Shown here: positions 26,434 to 39,839 of the stretch, piece after piece | Position numbering within the stretch: the first letter of the stretch is position 1 | How the letters are laid out: each line of letters opens with the position of its first letter | Assembly (NCBI GenBank): GCA_030533445.1 | Contig: CM060081.1 | Location: 37,123,111-37,187,110, forward strand | Length of the DNA: 64,000 nucleotides | DNA from: Cyprinodon diabolis | Taxonomy: Eukaryota > Chordata > Actinopteri > Cyprinodontiformes > Cyprinodontidae | Reading direction: 5' to 3' | Program-made: the position numbers and the translations under genes | The notes under the pieces: model-generated | The model's input: the letters and a program-made list of their open reading frames with translations, nothing else | Told to the model about the DNA's origin: nothing | The model's database searches: none

Positions 26434-27730
26434 GACATTATGCAGCAGTTGTCACCTGTTATGTCATCACATAACATCTACAATCAGGCGTCATTTACAT
26501 TGGAATAGCTCTCTCCTGTATTTGATTTGGCCAAATTAACAAAAAAGCCTCTCTGGTTTACATGTTCTTGCTATAGTTATCGAAAAGAAGTACCGTAAAG
26601 TAAGGAAAAAAACTGAAAGACTGATATCGCTACAAGCAAAGTGTTAATTCAGCTTTGATTTCCAAAATGACAAGTAAGGATTTAAATGTTTTGTTATCTT
26701 TTTATGGTATAGCAACATTTAACCTGAAAATAAAATATTTCACAATAATTTCTTCACAAAGTTCAATTTTTCCATAGTTCTGAGTGGGAACAGATGGAAA
26801 ATAGCATTTATTCTAATTTAGCAGCAGCTTTCCCACACAGTAAGGAGGATTTATTTCTGCTAAGTGTTTATTGGCTTTTTCAACTCCAGGATGAGGATTC
26901 GTGATTTGTTGAATCAATTAGTAACAGCAGGCTAATATTCATAGCTGATGATCAGAGCCGTCCTAACGGGACTCATAGAGGGAGCAGCCAGGAAAACACT
27001 CAGGAATAGGGCCAAAGTACGAAAACAGAACATGTTCCACATTAAGTTAAATACTTCTGTGCATAATTTGTCTAATTTTGATTGCCAGGGAAGAACAATT
27101 AGTAAATAATCTTAATGGACCACAGAAAAAAGCGGAGATAAAAGAAAACGGTGGCTTAACTGCAGCTTTATTAAATGTCTTACTCATTTTATAAACATCT
27201 TTAAATGTCCAACATAGTTAAACTAGGAAGTTTTGGTTTTTTTTGTTTTTTTTTTAGAAAAATAGAAAAGATAACCTATAGAAATGTATCCATAAATGCA
27301 GCAATAAAACAGGGGCTGTAAGTATGTGTGAAAAAATATAATTTTAGGCTCTTTCATTAACATCTATTTCTAATTCTTGTTATCACTTTAAACTTAAAAT
27401 CCCTGCACTTGTGTCAAATGTGAGAACAGGAATCCCCTTGTCCAAATGCCGTGAACTGTTTACCAGATAAATTCAATCTTGAAATTTATTATCTTATTGC
27501 CAAAAACATTTTGCTGTTACACAGCCCTCCAACCAGGGTGTGATTCTGCTCTTCACTCTGCAAGCTTAGTAAGTTTCAGACTTAGGTCTATACCCATGAT
27601 GCATTTTAGCCTCATCAAAGTAAACCTATATATCTTGAGATATTGACTTTTAACAAAAACACTCTCTTATAATACAGCAACTAAGGCAGAAAAATTCCCT
27701 CAGGAGCAAATTCTAGGTAAAAATGATAGG

Positions 27731-28075
27731 TAATGATGCGTTCACCCCAAATGCGAGATGGTACTATCAGTGTTTACTTTGGAAAGCCAAGGAAAGCCAC
27801 TGGTGTCCCTGAGTCCCGCAGAGGAAAAAGGTTAATCAGTGCTGCATCTGTCAATGTAGGTCACAGCTACATCTAGTCCCTGATTGGTTTTGCGATTGTT
27901 AACGAAAGATTAGATTTTCAACTTTGCAGGCGCAGCGGCTATCTAGCTACGCTGAATTTACCAAAAACACATTGGTTGCTCGCTAGAATCACAACCTTCG
28001 CCCCGTTCTGCTTCGCAGTGCTCCAGAGTAAAACCTTTACTCCAGCTATGAAATTCATGTTCGGTATGAACGTAC
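27731..28075. mobile_element. Possible MITE with tgcgttca ends
   Basis: tgcgttcaccccaaatgcg at the left and ttcggtatgaacgtacc at the right are roughly inverted, and the interval is richer in G+C and CpG than its surroundings. Fish elements with 'gcgttcacacc' ends are common. The exact boundaries and target duplication are not resolved. Confidence 0.4.
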
Positions 28076-28352
28076 CTTAAGAGCGGAGCTTGAAAGCAGT
28101 GCAAGATTAAAGTCCAGGGCCCTAATAAAGGAACTCTTGATTAATGTACTACTGGCATTGTAGTACATGCCTAAATTTGACTGCAGATGGTATTGGTTGT
28201 TTTACCATCTGATTAATCTCTGCTGCAACCAAAATGCATTTTGAGAGTTCTAAAGAGCATTGCCTCATTCACTTCTTACCCTTTTTGCAAATCTATATTA
28301 TACATGGGTATTTTTCTATTGAAGCAGCAAAATTCTTAGTCAGCATAATTTC

Positions 28353-28586
28353 TAGGGGTGTCCCAACTTTGTAATATCTGATACAACATCGATTTTGTAG
28401 CTCTGAGTATCGCCTGATACCAATATTGAATGATAGATGTTAGCACGGGCTGCACTGCTAGAAACAAAAGGAGTGCTTCTATCAGAAAAATGTTATATAT
28501 AATATTCATTACAGAATATTCTTTTTTTCTTTGCAGTTGATATCAGACAAATTTTCCAATATCAATATTGAATTAGGACATCCCTC
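28353..28586. mobile_element. Probable small hAT MITE, about 234 bp
   Basis: TAGGGGTGTCCCAA at the left and ttaggacatccct at the right form inverted ends, and interior 'tgatac/aatattga' words recur on both sides. The flanks ataatttc and atcatttt share six of eight bases, consistent with an aged 8-bp duplication. Confidence 0.6.
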
Positions 28587-28594
28587 ATCATTTT

Positions 28595-31500
28595 TATATT
28601 TAAACTAAAGCTCAAGGTTATGAAGTCCACACCACACTTACTGGAACCATATAGAGCTAAAATAATCAAAGTTCCTGCTAAATAGGCAACAAAATGCTAC
28701 TAGTCTAGCATTTAATTTAATTTAGAGTAATTTAATTAAATTTAAGCATTTAATAACTGCTTCCCATAGAACATAATGAGTAGAATTCAAATGCATATTA
28801 TAAAAAACTAAAATATTCCCATAAGAATAACCTGTTTGATAAACTGTTTGATCCAAATTTTAAATATGAAGAAATGACTGACAAAAAAAGAAAACTGCAC
28901 CATCAAATCCCACTGATGGGTAAGCGAAATTAAAGTAGGCAATGTTAATTCTATTAGAGAACTTTGATAGGTTCCCTGATACTATTTTGATTTCTAGTTA
29001 AATATAATTTTACAGTATTTTAAAACTACAAATAGTTTCCTGACTTTCAATGACTGGGATCAGTGTCTGGGGTAAAAGGCTAATCTTGACACAATGCAAA
29101 AGCAGTTCATAAAGGGAAGAGTTAAAGTTACAAAACAACCCAATCAGTCAATGCAAAGGAAAAACTTCCTAAATGTACCCATAATTTGAGCACAAAGGTG
29201 TTTGTTAATTGTTCCATTGTTCCGAAATCGTTTATCCCACAGGAGTTTGTTAGATCTGTGTTTCTTATAGAAGTCATAAAAGTTACATGCATGGTACTGA
29301 ACGAAAAACTCAAGCCTTCTTTGGTCTTTCTGACTAAAAACATAACTGTGATTAGTCAGACATGGCTTTCACATATTGTGAAACTGTCAGGTAAATGTGA
29401 AATGATGCATATACTGACATTATAAAAAAACACTTCCTATGTAGAAAAAAGGGATTTTGCTTCGTATTCATTTAAAACCTAAAATACTACGAAATGTGTT
29501 CTTTCACATTCAAGTCTCAGTCTGGAAAATAGAAGAGAAGTTACAAATTAATAATTTTAACATTTATCTGATGGCACGTAAATAATTTAGGATGAATTCT
29601 AACCCACATTTTTTATTAAACCAGTTCAAACTGAGCAAAAGAGTCCTATGAGAAACTTCCCTGCTGGTCCTGAAAGGCCCTAAGCTTCTTAATTAGCTGC
29701 TAAAGAACAAAAACCTTTTTCCAATCTGCATGAAAAATTTCCTCATTACCCTGAACCTCATACCAACATTCAAACCCCTTTTAATTGGTCTACAACCTTT
29801 TAAGAATTAGCATATGGTAAAACAGTGACCGTTAAATCTTATATAAGCTTCAATAAGAACTTATACAATGATTTGTGTTTTATTTCTGACCAAGAAAAAT
29901 AAACAGGTCAAGTTGACTTCAAAGTGCAATCAGAGGAACATTACTTTGTCATTGCACCACATATGCCCTGAAAATAAAGTCAAATGAGGATAAAAATTAT
30001 TTTGACCTCACTAGAGTATTATTTCTTAATCTCCTTCATGCACAGAATTTCCTGTTTTGTTAAATTCCTAGCAAACTCAACAGACCAAATGAAAAACATC
30101 ATGTTTTTGAGGATTTTAAAATTTTAAGCATGTGGATCAGCCTCTAAGAAGCAAATAAAAAAGTCTGTTAATGTTTAATAAAACAGCTTCATAAATACAA
30201 AAAAACCTTAAACATCTCCACATAACTGCATAGATATCCAAATAAAAAGACCCATGGCTGCAACTCTCAGGAAATCTTGCTTATACACATTTACTAAATC
30301 CATACCGGCTGAGAGCCCGGATCTAATCAGGTCAATGAAAACGGCCGTCATTTGCCAGGAATTAGGCTGTCGGAGGAACGGGTTTAAAATGAAAGAACGC
30401 TGGGTCAGAAAGACGGAGCTGATGGATGGACAGGAAGAGATGGCACCTAGGCCACAGTGGAAGGAGGAAGATGGGATTCAAAGTACTGAAGGAGGGGGAT
30501 GTAACCATTAGCGTAAGAAATAAAGAACACAGTAATAAAATATTCAGATTTATGGTTTATAATTTATGTTGATAGATGTTAATTCCTAGCCGTCTTGCAG
30601 ACTGCTCTCCTACGCGGACGTTTCTGCTGCCCTTAACATGCAGACCACAGCAGTAACTCCATCTGTTATCACTGAGGAGTGATGCAGGCACCTCCTTTTG
30701 AGGACGAAGAGGATACTGATGCTGTTAGCAGCCTCTACTGATGTGGGATGCTTTTTACTCATCCCTCAATGTTTGGAAAAAATAAATATTAAAGACATTT
30801 AAAGACATTAAAGTTTGTGAACACTTTTGCAATAAAATGTTGAATGCGTGCTTCCTGTTATTTGACAGCGAGGGGAAGCCAGAGTACTGAGAGAAAACTT
30901 AGCGAAAAGGAAAATCCAACAATTCAGACAGGTCCTGTATAGGTTTTAAACCCAGGACCTTCTTGCTGTACATTGCCCACTGTTCCAAACTAAAAAAATA
31001 TCTCCTTCTCCACCAAAATAAACACACTTTATAGCGTAGATGGGCTGTACGGTCCCCCAAAAGTCCATCCTTGGAGAACAAAAGAGCAAAAATATCAGTG
31101 AAAATATAAACGCTAATGTTACTTTTTCCATCCTGAAAGCTGCATAACGTGGAAAATGGAAGAGGGAGAAAAAATACACACACAACCATTCACATCATTT
31201 TCACTTGAAATGAAAAAAGGCTTTCAGTGCATTTTTTTTCTGCAATAGTCGCAGTCCCTTAAGCCGGACAGATATTTTAGGTGTCACACTAACCCATTAG
31301 CCTTAATGGTACAGTAAACCCATTTCACCCACAGACTGTCAGCGCTGTATAGGCTCCAGAGTAGCTCATTGACCTATAGCACAGCCCCCCTTAAATGTTC
31401 AAGCACAGTGAGGCCTATTACCAACCCATTATTGTAATTCAATGGGACGCTGAATGTAAGGTAGCCTGAAGGCCACACGCATTACAGCAGGCACACAGGT

Positions 31501-32616
31501 CCACATAACATCCCCTCAGACTCGCATGGGTCTACAATTACTATACCTGCCATCCAAATTAAGCTAAAAACTTTTACCCATTTAAAATTGTATTGGTATT
31601 ATAACTATTTGGTTTAATTTTTCTCCTAATAAAAGCCTCACTGTCCTTGTTCTGCAATATTTAAAGATAAATAAGTGGAAATAATAAACAGAAAGTTAGT
31701 TTGGCACATAAAAATTAAAACAGTGAGATTTAGAAAATTGGATATGCCACAAAGCAATTCAACAAAATTGCAACTTTAACTAAGCTGTTAATAAAAACAG
31801 GGTTGCAGGAGCTTCCTGGGATCAGAGATGTTGGGCAAATAATTAGACGTGATGCAGACCATCCCTTAGAAACGGCAAAGTCAATATTTCTCTTTTAACC
31901 TGCACCTTGAAAACAGAAAAATACGCTGATGTTTCTATTGATTTAATTACTGATGTCTCTAAGGTCTTTTCTTTCTTTTGCTGCTGTGGTTTAAACAAAA
32001 AACTGCTGTTTAGCAGAACTCACTAAATGCTCCTTCATAAATGCTTGTTATGCAAACCACAAACACTACATGAGGGACGGACTTTGGACACCCATGAATC
32101 ATCTGTCCTAGGTTTGAAAGTCATTTGAAGGATGCTCTGGGGCTTTACCCAACTTGGCTTTTTATATTAATGTATATTTAAGAACTACCGATCTTGGCTC
32201 GATTGACTTTAAAGCAATGTATTCATGCTGTCAGTGTAACATTCATTTACAGCTCACATTCATTCTCAAAGGATTTCTAATGCTTTTATTATTATAATTA
32301 ATAATTGATTTCTATATTTGAAATGCATGAGGTGCCTCCAACATCAGGAGGTCTCTATGTTAACCACATTGCCACTAGGTACCATCCTGCTTCCTTGTCC
32401 TAGCTGCTTCCTAACTGCCAGGACCTTTTTGCATAGAACTATTCATGGCAGCCATGGGCACAATTCTGAGCCTAAACGTCCTGCCACACAAAGAATAACG
32501 GGAAAAAGTGTAGCTCCTAGCAGTGGATAGGAAAATCTAAATGAACTGGTACTAGCAAAGATCCTACTTCCTCATATTAGCTCTTTCCTTGCTGATCAAG
32601 GAAGGAGACCAATGAG
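28595..32616. other. Unannotated intron sequence
   Basis: Nothing recognised as gene or repeat. About 31260-31550 is compositionally balanced DNA that could be conserved regulatory sequence. Confidence 0.4.
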
Positions 32617-32842
32617 TGGTGGCCTAGTGGTTAGGACATAAAGCTTGGAATCCTGAGGGTCTGAGTTCAAGCCCCACTCCCACAGACTGCCACTCTTGGT
32701 CCCTGAGCAAAGAACCTTGAGACACTGCTCCCCAGACGCCGCACAATGGCAGCCCACTGCTCCCCAAGGGGGTGGGTTAAAAGCAGAGAGTTAGTCTCAT
32801 TGCTCTGTCCTTGTGGCAGTGTAATGACAACAAAAGCTGAGG
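32617..32842 (+). repeat. tRNA-derived SINE
   Basis: A-box-like ggtggcctagtggttagga and B-box-like gagttcaagcccc are spaced as in a tRNA promoter. They are followed by the standard teleost SINE body (ccctgagcaaagaacc, ctgctccccagacgccgc, cccactgctcc, gggttaaaagcagaga). It is truncated or diverged at the 3' end. Confidence 0.75.
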
Positions 32843-33235
32843 AAAAAAAGAGAAAAAAAACACAAATGATTTAATGTTCCTGTGACAGCCTGATGTCACA
32901 CTCTGAACCTGCATGGTAAATTTTATATTTTTCATTTTCAAAATGAGTTGCACATTTCAAATATTTTCATTAGCCTGACTTTAAGTCAGTGCACACATTC
33001 AGTTTTTGCAGTGCACACATTCAGTTAGCTTTATTTGTCAGTTTGTTTGTTTTTTGTTAAGATGCAATTGATTCATTTCTTTTTGTTTGAGTTCAGCTTC
33101 CTTTAGATCTGCTGCTGGGGGGCTGAGGGCAATGAGCTCCAGCTTTCCTCTCAATGCATCATTGCAGGCTATTCAGCGGGTCACACCATTTGTAATGGGA
33201 AGGGAAATTTGTTTATCATTTGTTTAAATATTCTT

Positions 33236-33549
33236 AGTTTGGGTAGTTTTGGGAATTTGTTCAATTTAAAAAGTACTTAGTGTCTGGTCAGTATTTATCT
33301 GCTTAATTAAGTTTATTTGTTTTTTAGTCAGTTATCCCCCTTGTGTGTCAACAGTGGTCTGATCAGCCACTATTTAAGTTTCTTTAATGTCTTGTTTGTT
33401 AGTTCAGTTTGCACTTGAGTTCTTTATGTTAGTACCTGAATTGAAGTCTGTTTTGTTGACCTCTGCTTTGGGGCCCAGCTGATAATTTTTTTAAACACTT
33501 TTTTGGAATAAATGAAGAAAATTTCAGTGGTTTGTGCAAATCCCTCACA
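33236..33549 (+). repeat. Dispersed repeat, second copy of the LTR-like element at 61275
   Basis: It shares with 61470-61816 the ordered blocks ccttgtgtgtcaacagtggt / ctgatcagccactatttaag, a gggcccag block, a ggaataaa polyadenylation-like signal and the terminal cctcaca. The left end could not be defined. Confidence 0.5.
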
Positions 33550-34175
33550 GTTCCATACAATGGAATGCTAATGATACACTATAAAATCATAACATACCTG
33601 CTAACAATGTGCTACCCATGAGGAAAAAACTGCACTGTCGAATTAAGGTGTCTAACTTTGAAAAAGATTCACTGCATTAAAATTCTTTGTCGAGTACAAA
33701 ATTCTAACAGTCAGCAGCATTTTTCTATTTGACAAAATGTTAAATAAGAGCTGATCCATGTTGAGATAAATCAATGAAAATCTGCATTTCTCAACCATAA
33801 AAACCAAAACATTTTTGAAGATGATAAATGGTCCCGATGTGAAACTCAAACTCAGTCTGAAAACTAAGGCATAAAAACCATACAGAGCAGAAAGCTGAGC
33901 CCGATGATGGATGGAGCAGAGGGCCGATTACGTCTAATAATAGAATTTCTACGTTAAATATTCATTACACTGAGTGAGAGATTGATGAAAGAGAGGAAGA
34001 ACACAGCAGGGGAATGAAAAAACTGTTTAGTTTAAAGAGTGAACAATCTAAAACCAACAGAGAGGAAACAATCATGTAAAAATAGAGGTAAAGCTTAACA
34101 GACGAGAAGGAGGAAAAAAAGAGGTAGTGGAGAAACAACTGCCCCCCGGCCTTTCTGTGTCAATCACAATTTTGT

Positions 34176-34176
34176 T

Positions 34177-34229
<53 letters not shown>
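34176..34229. repeat. (TA)n microsatellite
   Basis: About 50 bases of nearly uninterrupted TA dinucleotides with one ac interruption. Confidence 0.95.
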
Positions 34230-34231
<2 letters not shown>

Positions 34232-34628
34232 TTGAAGATAAAAAGTAAAAAAAAAAAAACATTATTTCCTCAGTATGGAGAAAACTAATTGAAAAACGTG
34301 AAATAAATGTTATGTACGTATTCTGCCTGGCTGAATGAATACCTGCTAAACTCACCTCTGTATCCAAATGTGTTAATATGTTAAAATGACTTATCCATGA
34401 AGAAAGACCTAAGCTTAATTTTATTCAACAATAGTTGCAGAATAGATGGTAGATGCTGGATTATGCAGCACATGTTAGGAAGTAAGCAGCAAAGAAAAAT
34501 TGTATGACTGGACTGAAGGATTTCAGAGTACTTTGAGTTTTGAGTGAGAATTATTTCCTTTATTAAAACATTTTATTTTCTTTCGTTCAATCTTTTATCT
34601 TTGTTGACCTTGCTGAAAGTACAACCAA

Positions 34629-34720
34629 TAGGGCTGCACACAAAAAATCACCTAATATTAAAGCAGACTAATCCATCGGTACGGTGGCAGATTTTTTGTT
34701 GTTTTTTTTCCGATATCCTT
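34629..34720. repeat. Possible orphan hAT end
   Basis: atagggctgcacacaaaaaatc resembles the TAGGGCTGCAC-type terminus of hAT MITEs, but no matching inverted end was found nearby. It may be a truncated copy or chance. Confidence 0.25.
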
Positions 34721-36283
34721 TTTATTTAAAAAAAATAAATAAATCATGGTTGCAATGATTACAAATAATGCAAAAATGTATTTAACACCCAAAAATCAAC
34801 TGAAAGAAAATAATACCCCCCAACAAAGACACTAAAAACTAATACAAATGATAGCAAAAAAAATTATTATGAAGAAACAACACAGCTGTAGTCCATCCTT
34901 TAACATAATCCAGATATAGACAGAATAAGGTCTTGAAATAATATTTTCATATCCTATTTTTTTTCCAGATCGTTAAAAGGAGTCACATCTTTCGACCACA
35001 GGTAATACATCAGGGAATTGTCAAAGATATTGGTGGTCATTTATATTTCTCCATAAATTTATCTTAAAAATTCTCAAGTTACATAAGAAGATGCTCTAAT
35101 TTCATCTGCAAACCATAGACAGACTGCTGCAGCACAGACGGACTGTCAAACTTGGAGGTTTATTTTATCCACTAATCAATACACAGAGGCTTTGCATTTC
35201 AGGAAACAAAGCTCAGACTTTGGAAACAAATGATGACTCATTTTCTTTACTTGTGAGAAACCGGAGCAAAGGGGCATAAAAAGCTAAAATAAAAAAATAA
35301 TAAAAAAGGATTTAAGATTTAGGTTTTAAAGATGAACATTTTAAATGAAGATTGTACTATTATAAAGAGATTAGTCCCTTTCGTGTGATAGAACAACAAA
35401 CCAGATTTGAACTCGGTTTTACTATACGAGTTGAAAATAGATGAAACCGTTTCTTTGAATCCCAGCTTGGTGTTTGGATCCCGTCCCATCAGAAGCAAGC
35501 GCCGGTAGCAGAACAGAACAAATGGAAACTGGCAGGCTGAGAAAATGTTGGCTCTCTTAGATCTTTTTTGCAAATTACTGCCAAGTTACTTCAGTTATGT
35601 GGAGAAAAAATTTTCCAAGGACTTGCTAAGCATTAGAAAGTGCTCCTAGCATTTTCAGAGAAAATTAATTTCAGAGAAGAGTGAGTCCTTTAAGGTGTGA
35701 AAGGGGACAGCAGCCTTGATGTTTCTCTCCAGGCCTTTTAAGGGACGAACCACTCAGGTCTCTGAGGTAATAATTAGAAAAATCATCCCAACTCTCCCAT
35801 TTTCACCAAGACCGCCTACAATAAATTATCTCAGGCAGACTTGTTTTTTTTTTTACTCATGCAGAACCGTCTAACTCCAGCTTGTCTTTTCTGCAGAAAT
35901 ATTCTTTTGTAAAAAAAAAAGTTGCCAAACTGAACCAATAAATTTTGTTCAATAATTCCAACCTGCTCAATGAAAGCTGATCTATGCTTCTGTCATTTTT
36001 ATGTCTACCCAAACAGCTAGTCAACCAATCGAGGCATAGATCTCTTACAATGAATGCATTCTGTACCTCTTTTATGCTTTGGTTGCATTTTGAGTTAGAC
36101 TGTAGACTTCCCATCCGATAAAGTAAATCATATAGTCAGATCCCTTGATTTTTTTTTTTTTTTTTTTATTAACCAATAACCAAATCAATAGAAACTAGTC
36201 TTATAAATTTGCTTCTCAAGTTTCAATTATATGAATTCATTTTTCTAATCTTCACAAACAATTTGGTTGGGGCACTTTGGACT

Positions 36284-36332
36284 GTTGCATACAAAGGAAC
36301 TTTGTTGCATACAAAGGAACTTTGTATGCAAC
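36284..36332. repeat. Tandem 20-bp duplication ending in an inverted copy
   Basis: The unit gttgcatacaaaggaacttt occurs twice head to tail and is followed at once by gtatgcaac, the reverse complement of the unit's start, so the second unit can form a hairpin. Confidence 0.9.
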
Positions 36333-39049
36333 AGAAACACTCTTGTATCAGCATCAACTAGCCTTAATAAAAAATGCTGTTTAGATCTCTGGAATACAGA
36401 AATAACTTTTCAAAAATACACTTAAAATGTGAAACAAATCAGATCTATATAAAGACTGTGGTTTAGTCACACATACAGTGTTAAGTCACCCATCACAATG
36501 TGACTGATATATCATAACTATGTGAGTCTCAGCTGCTGACTTTTGAAATAAGTGGTCATATTAAAGCAATATGTTATAGTGTTGAGAGTAATTAGGACTG
36601 TTTATGATGCACTACTCTTTTCTGAATGAAAGCTGAGAAGTTGGCTTGTTGTTATGGCAATTGTGCATCCCGTCCTACCAAGGTGTCCGCGGAAACTGAG
36701 AGTAACCATAACAACTGCAGAACTTTCCTCCAGCCACACAAACACTATCAGTGACCCACACACGCAAACTCCCACAGCGGGGTGAAGAAGCCCACATCCA
36801 AACAAGAACCCAGTGTGATGATCAGCGGCTTTCTTAAAGTGAACTATGGAATATTACTTTAGTATTTACAACTTTGTTATTATCTTAAAAAAAAAGTTCT
36901 ACTCATGCATTTTGTCTGATTTCTTGCAGTTGCAAGGCTAAATCTTCCAGCTCTCACTCCATCCTTAGCAAGACGCAAAGACAGATGGAGTCTTCCTTTT
37001 GAGGCAGAGACTGTATCCACCTTTTCTAGTCGAGGACCATTGTCTTAGACTTCAAATAAACAAATAACAACAATGAATTTTCCATCATCTGTCTTGCTTC
37101 TTATTTGGTGCATAGAGAACGACGAATGTTCTAAATCCAGTACGTATATTATGTCTACCTTAACCAAAATAATTTTGATTATCATTCTTTTTCAAGATTC
37201 AAGCTGGTATGCTTTAGTTTTTTTTTTTTTTATTATTTTAAAGAGACTGAGATTTCAGATGCATTTAATCAAAGGCAAAAAGGAATGAGAAAGACAAAGA
37301 GCAAATGAGTCAAACAAGATTCCAGCACCGGAGGTGGAATTTAAGTCTCAAATCTTAACACAATCTAAAATAAGATCTACAATTAAAAAGTTAGAGACAA
37401 TATGTTGGGTTTCTTTGAGCATGATGGTGTATCTATATGGCATAAAAAAAATAGATAAATAAAAAAAAGAATATAAATAGTGTGCACTCACTTCTTGATC
37501 ATGATCAGAAAAACAACAACAGATAAACAAACAGAGGAAATGTATTCAGCATGTATTTAAGCAAACATGAAACCAGCTAAATAAATCGAGATATTCCAGA
37601 AATCAACTCTGTCCTGTTAATTCACAGATCCCCTTATATTAACACCAGCATGGAGCACTTGGATTCAGTAACAAGCTTGGCAATGTTCCATTGATGTGTA
37701 AATAATTTCATCATCAAAAAGGAAAGCAATTACAGAACGTCACCATCCATCACTAAGGTTCACTAAGCTCTTAAGGCCAGCTGCTCTGCCCATAATCCTC
37801 TCCTGTCTCTTTGGTGTTATGCCCAACTTGCCCGTTCTAATGTGGGAAAACAGTGAAGGCTTTAGGTTGATTGTGGTCTCAGCTTTGCCCCTACAGATGG
37901 TGAAAGAACAGAGCGGGAACTACACAACACTTTGTGATTCGTGTGAAAATCCTGCAGCATCCTCATGACTGCCAGTTTAGGTAGGAGGGGTTAAGAACAT
38001 AAAAAGTGAAGGCACAGATTGGAAAAAAAAGACCAGTCCTAAACTAAAAAATATGAACTGGAATGAATGTCAGTACCATGGACAGCAGCTGACATGGCAG
38101 ACTGCATGGCGGAAAAGCTCCTACATGTTTTTCTTTCTACGTCGTTATGTCAGCATAATATATTCTCCAAATTCAATGATCCATCTTCAGTGTGGCTTGA
38201 AGACTCTTACAGCTTGCTAGGTACTGGTTACAAAGCAGGACCACATAGGTGTTTAAAAATAAAAGAGGCACTTATCTCTAAATTATTCAAATTATGTTTT
38301 GTGACAGAACTCAAATGTCTTGTTTATTTTTTTTTTCTTCTAAAACCATTTAGCTGATTTAATTAAGTGTCTTTTAAGCACCATTACATCATACAGTATC
38401 ACTATTAAAATTTTATTTTATTTCCTTTTTAGCCTACTTGTGATGACAATCACTAATTATACTTATAAGAGTAGAGATCTTCGTGTATCTTCTTATATTA
38501 CTATTAAAAGTATTGCAGCTACTGTACTGTAGGTAACATAACAGAGACAGCCTCCAGTTGTAAATACTAGAGAACCTTACCCTTGAGTTGTTTACAGCCT
38601 TGTAAACATCTTCAAATCCAACAAGGGTTGAAGCTCAAAAGGAAACAATGAAAAATGTTACTTTCATACTCTTATGGAAACAATGACAATGCTGAAGTAA
38701 GGTCCTATCCACATTAAGATGAACACCATAAATTTCCATGAGAAATTAAGAAAACGTGTCTGCAAGACAGGACAGAGGTCCACAATAAACGCTTTATTAG
38801 ATATGCCAGGCCCTTTGGTAGAGTTGTAACATTACCATGGAACCATGCAAAAAAATAAAAATTGGGAATGTTACTAAACAGTAACATGATGGGGGGACAA
38901 GACTGAGACATTTACCCGTGTTCATTGTGACCTTTACATGGGGACACAGCGTGTGATGCAGGTGAACTGGAAAAGAAGAATCTGAAAATGTTGCTAATGG
39001 TCATAATAAGGCCAGTATTAGCTTTAGCATGAACACAACACAAGCTGCA

Positions 39050-39420
39050 GGCTAACGCAGTGGGTAGCACTGTTGCCTTGCAGCAAAAAGGTTCTGGGTG
39101 CGATTCCTGGCCAGATGTCTTCCTGCATGGAGTTTGCATGTTCTCCCTGAGCATGCGTGGGTTCTCTCTGGGTACTCCAACTTCCTCACACAGTCCAAAA
39201 ACATGAATGTTAGGTTAATTGGCTTCCCTAATTTCTCCTTAGGTGAGTGTGTATGTGAATGGTTGTGTGTCTTTGTGTGTCTCTGTTTTGCCCTGCCACA
39301 GACTGGCTACCTGTCCAGGGTTGTACCCCGCCTCTCTCCCATAGACAGCTGGAGATAGGCACCAGCCCCGCCACGACCCTGACAAGGACTAAGCGGGAGA
39401 AAATAGCGGGATGGACTTTA
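39050..39420 (+). repeat. Teleost dispersed repeat with tRNA-like head (SINE-like)
   Basis: The head reads cagtgggtagcactgttgcc and ggttctgggtgcgattcctgg, resembling A- and B-boxes. It is followed by the fixed order tggagtttgcatgttctccc, catgcgtgggttctctc, ggttaattggc, ctacctgtccagggttgtac and ccgcctctctccc, and an end of 'aagcgggagaaaata'. This is a very common fish repeat. Confidence 0.75.
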
Positions 39421-39808
39421 TATTTTATTTATCTTTATGGTGATAAATTAAAATTTTCATGATAACAGTTTATATTTGTCAAATAAACAATAAGCTAGAA
39501 TTAGAGATGATAAAGAAACAAAAATGGGTGAATAGTGATTTTTATTTTCAATACTTTACTTCTTACAATTTTTCCCACCCATTGGGGCAATGGTAAATTT
39601 TAAGAATATGATCAAATGCTGTTACTACGGGATGTTTTGTGATATAAACCTCACTTTTTTATGTAACTTTTCTCCTAAAGAAGCCTATCCTAAATTTTGT
39701 GGCATTCAGCTATACAGTTACCTAAAAACGACTTCACAAAATTAATGAGGAGTGTTTTTATAGTCAAATGTATCATTATCACAATAGTACCACAAAATAT
39801 GATACTAA

Positions 39809-39839
<31 letters not shown>

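Larger units (their letters stand above)
33550..39049. other. Unannotated intron sequence
   Basis: Apart from the TA microsatellite, the possible hAT end and the 20-bp tandem unit, no feature is seen. Confidence 0.45.

Noticed and set aside
30254..30511. 85-codon plus-strand frame as a possible exon
   Set aside because: No domain and no flanking exon; composition does not distinguish it from intron.
32617..32842. Functional tRNA gene
   Set aside because: A- and B-box words belong to a SINE with the standard teleost body.
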